Under the pieces are notes generated by a model. It did no database searches. It was given only the letters and a program-made list of their open reading frames with translations, and was not told the origin of the DNA. The position numbers and the translations under genes are program-made. A DNA stretch of 5,314 bases, from NCBI GenBank assembly GCA_934569425.1, contig CAKTKM010000097.1, positions 1 through 5,314 of the forward strand. The letters run 5' to 3'. Positions 4,922-5,314 of this stretch are shown here, piece by piece (position 1 is the first letter of the stretch; every line of letters starts with the position of its first letter). The DNA is from an uncultured Oscillospiraceae bacterium. GTDB lineage: Bacteria > Bacillota > Clostridia > Oscillospirales > Oscillospiraceae.

Positions 4922-4954
4922 TTGTACCATTTTTGAACACCAAAAGTGGTACAA
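4922..4954. repeat. 14-bp dyad, candidate regulator binding site
   Basis: The arms begin with TTGTACCA (4922-4929) and end with TGGTACAA (4947-4954). Pairing continues inward through TTTTTG/CAAAAG to a 5-nt centre, so 13 of 14 positions pair and one is G.T. No T-run or gene end is near, so a terminator is unlikely. It lies just upstream of the activator's -35 and roughly 210 nt upstream of the abfD start point, suitable for an operator or a sigma-54 enhancer. Confidence 0.7.
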
Positions 4955-5007
4955 AATAGTGATTTGCGCCAAAAATGGGTCACGCATATACGGGGAACAA
5001 CACCAAA

Positions 5008-5025
5008 GTTTGTTTTTTAACAAAC
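5008..5025. repeat. Small inverted repeat in the abfD upstream region
   Basis: GTTTGTT (5008-5014) and AACAAAC (5019-5025) are perfect inverted copies around TTTT. The site is centred about 130 nt upstream of the predicted abfD start point, within the usual range for sigma-54 enhancers. Its low complexity means chance is also possible. Confidence 0.5.
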
Positions 5026-5041
5026 AATTTACCGGCAGAGG

Positions 5042-5089
5042 AAACGACATTTAAGAAAAAGAAGCCAGAAAAACGACATTTAAGAAAAA
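5042..5089 (+). repeat. Two 19-bp exact direct repeats, candidate activator sites
   Basis: The 19-nt unit AAACGACATTTAAGAAAAA occurs at 5042-5060 and again at 5071-5089, a period of 29 nt. The copies sit about 105 to 58 nt upstream of the predicted sigma-54 start point. The position and exact match suit tandem activator sites; the A-tracts could also bend the DNA. Confidence 0.8.
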
Positions 5090-5120
5090 ATCAATTAAAA
5101 TTTCGTCAACTTCGGTCGGA

Positions 5121-5136
5121 TGGCACGTTTATTGCT
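5121..5136 (+). promoter_or_regulatory. Sigma-54 (RpoN) promoter of abfD
   Basis: TGGCACG (5121-5127), four bases, then TTGCT (5132-5136) matches the sigma-54 consensus TGGCACG-N4-TTGC[A/T] at every defined position, with the invariant GG and GC in correct spacing. Transcription would start near 5147. It points toward abfD and lies downstream of a repeat array and a divergent sigma-54 activator gene, all of which fit. Confidence 0.93.
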
Positions 5137-5149
5137 TATATACAAGTGC

Positions 5150-5165
5150 GAGATGAAAACATCTC
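5150..5165 (+). other. Stem-loop at the 5' end of the abfD transcript
   Basis: GAGATG (5150-5155) and CATCTC (5160-5165) form a perfect 6-bp stem with an AAAA loop, starting about 4 nt after the predicted transcription start. It leaves the ribosome site free, so a role as a 5' mRNA stabiliser is more likely than attenuation. Confidence 0.55.
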
Positions 5166-5213
5166 ATCCATGTGATAATGCGTAATAAACAATCGCTATA
5201 AGGAGGAACAAGA

Positions 5214-5314
5214 ATGGCATTGATGACCGCGAAAGAGTACATCGACTCCCTGCGCAAGCTGAACACCCGCGTGTACATGTTCGGCGAGAAGATCGACAAC
5301 TGGGTGGATCACCC
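5214..5314 (+). CDS. abfD: 4-hydroxybutyryl-CoA dehydratase, N-terminus only (runs off the right edge)
   Basis: Only 33 codons are in the window. The visible N-terminus (MALMTAKEYIDSLRKLN, then TRVYMFGEKIDNWVDH) closely resembles, from memory, the start of clostridial 4-hydroxybutyryl-CoA dehydratase/vinylacetyl-CoA isomerase, a cytosolic FAD and [4Fe-4S] enzyme. It converts 4-hydroxybutyryl-CoA to crotonyl-CoA in the fermentation of 4-aminobutyrate or succinate to butyrate. The family belongs to the HpaB/4-hydroxyphenylacetate 3-hydroxylase fold, so another HpaB-like enzyme cannot be fully excluded. Cluster and FAD ligands lie beyond the window. ATG 5214 has AAGGAGG 7 nt upstream. The gene follows a sigma-54 promoter and a 5' stem-loop, and is divergent from the PAS/sigma-54 activator, its probable regulator. 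Partner genes such as a CoA-transferase and 4-hydroxybutyrate dehydrogenase would be expected downstream. Confidence 0.85.
   Translation, partial: MALMTAKEYIDSLRKLNTRVYMFGEKIDNWVDH

Larger units (their letters stand above)
4808..5213. other. Divergent intergenic regulatory region between the activator gene and abfD
   Basis: These 406 nt hold no convincing gene: short open frames here lack ribosome sites and cross the promoters. Base composition is clearly AT-rich next to the GC-rich genes. From left to right it carries the activator's ribosome site and about 70 nt of leader, its sigma-70 promoter (4884-4911), a 14-bp dyad (4922-4954), a CCAAAAATGG box (4969-4978), a second dyad (5008-5025), a 19-bp direct repeat (5042-5089), the sigma-54 promoter (5121-5136), a leader hairpin (5150-5165) and the abfD ribosome site. 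This density suggests a control region for both genes. Confidence 0.8.

Noticed and set aside
5042..5089. CRISPR-like repeat
   Set aside because: There are only two 19-nt units with a 10-nt gap, far below CRISPR repeat and spacer sizes, and no cas gene.
4833..5175. Two short plus-strand frames in the intergenic region
   Set aside because: Neither has a ribosome site, and one spans the sigma-54 promoter; the region is better explained as regulatory DNA.

Overview
The window reads as chromosomal DNA from a low-oxygen, butyrate-type member of the Clostridia, most likely in the Oscillospiraceae (Flavonifractor/Intestinimonas-like). This is inferred from three things: GC-rich coding sequence set between AT-rich intergenic DNA, strong AGGAGG-type ribosome sites with TTGACA/TATAAT promoters, and a 4-hydroxybutyryl-CoA dehydratase gene at the right edge. 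No genus-specific marker is visible.

Left part (1-933): a lipoprotein gene of unknown function on the minus strand runs off the left edge and has its own promoter. Upstream of it is a minus-strand tRNA operon, promoter - tRNA-Thr(TGT) - tRNA-Tyr(GTA) - terminator. The last 18-19 nt of tRNA-Tyr plus its terminator are duplicated 102 nt further on, and a long imperfect palindrome lies between the copies. Middle part (990-2595): a plus-strand pair of small overlapping genes encodes a charged helical protein and a stand-alone sigma-70 region-4-like HTH protein. A YitT-family membrane protein follows with its own promoter, then a run of terminator hairpins shared with a convergent gene.

Right part (2602-5314): on the minus strand are a small two-helix membrane protein with a probable bacterial PH-like domain and a PAS/AAA+/Fis-type sigma-54 activator. 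Divergent from the activator, after 406 nt of AT-rich regulatory DNA, the plus strand starts abfD. The gap holds an exact sigma-54 promoter match for abfD, a sigma-70 promoter for the activator, a 14-bp dyad, a second dyad and a 19-bp direct repeat. The simplest model is that the activator senses a signal through its PAS domain, binds some of these repeats, and switches on sigma-54 transcription of abfD, whose enzyme turns 4-hydroxybutyryl-CoA into crotonyl-CoA on the way to butyrate.

Most interesting for follow-up are this sigma-54/PAS/abfD control unit with its repeat array, the tRNA-Tyr tail/terminator duplication with its palindrome, and the region-4-only sigma-like gene pair. None of these is proven novel from sequence alone.
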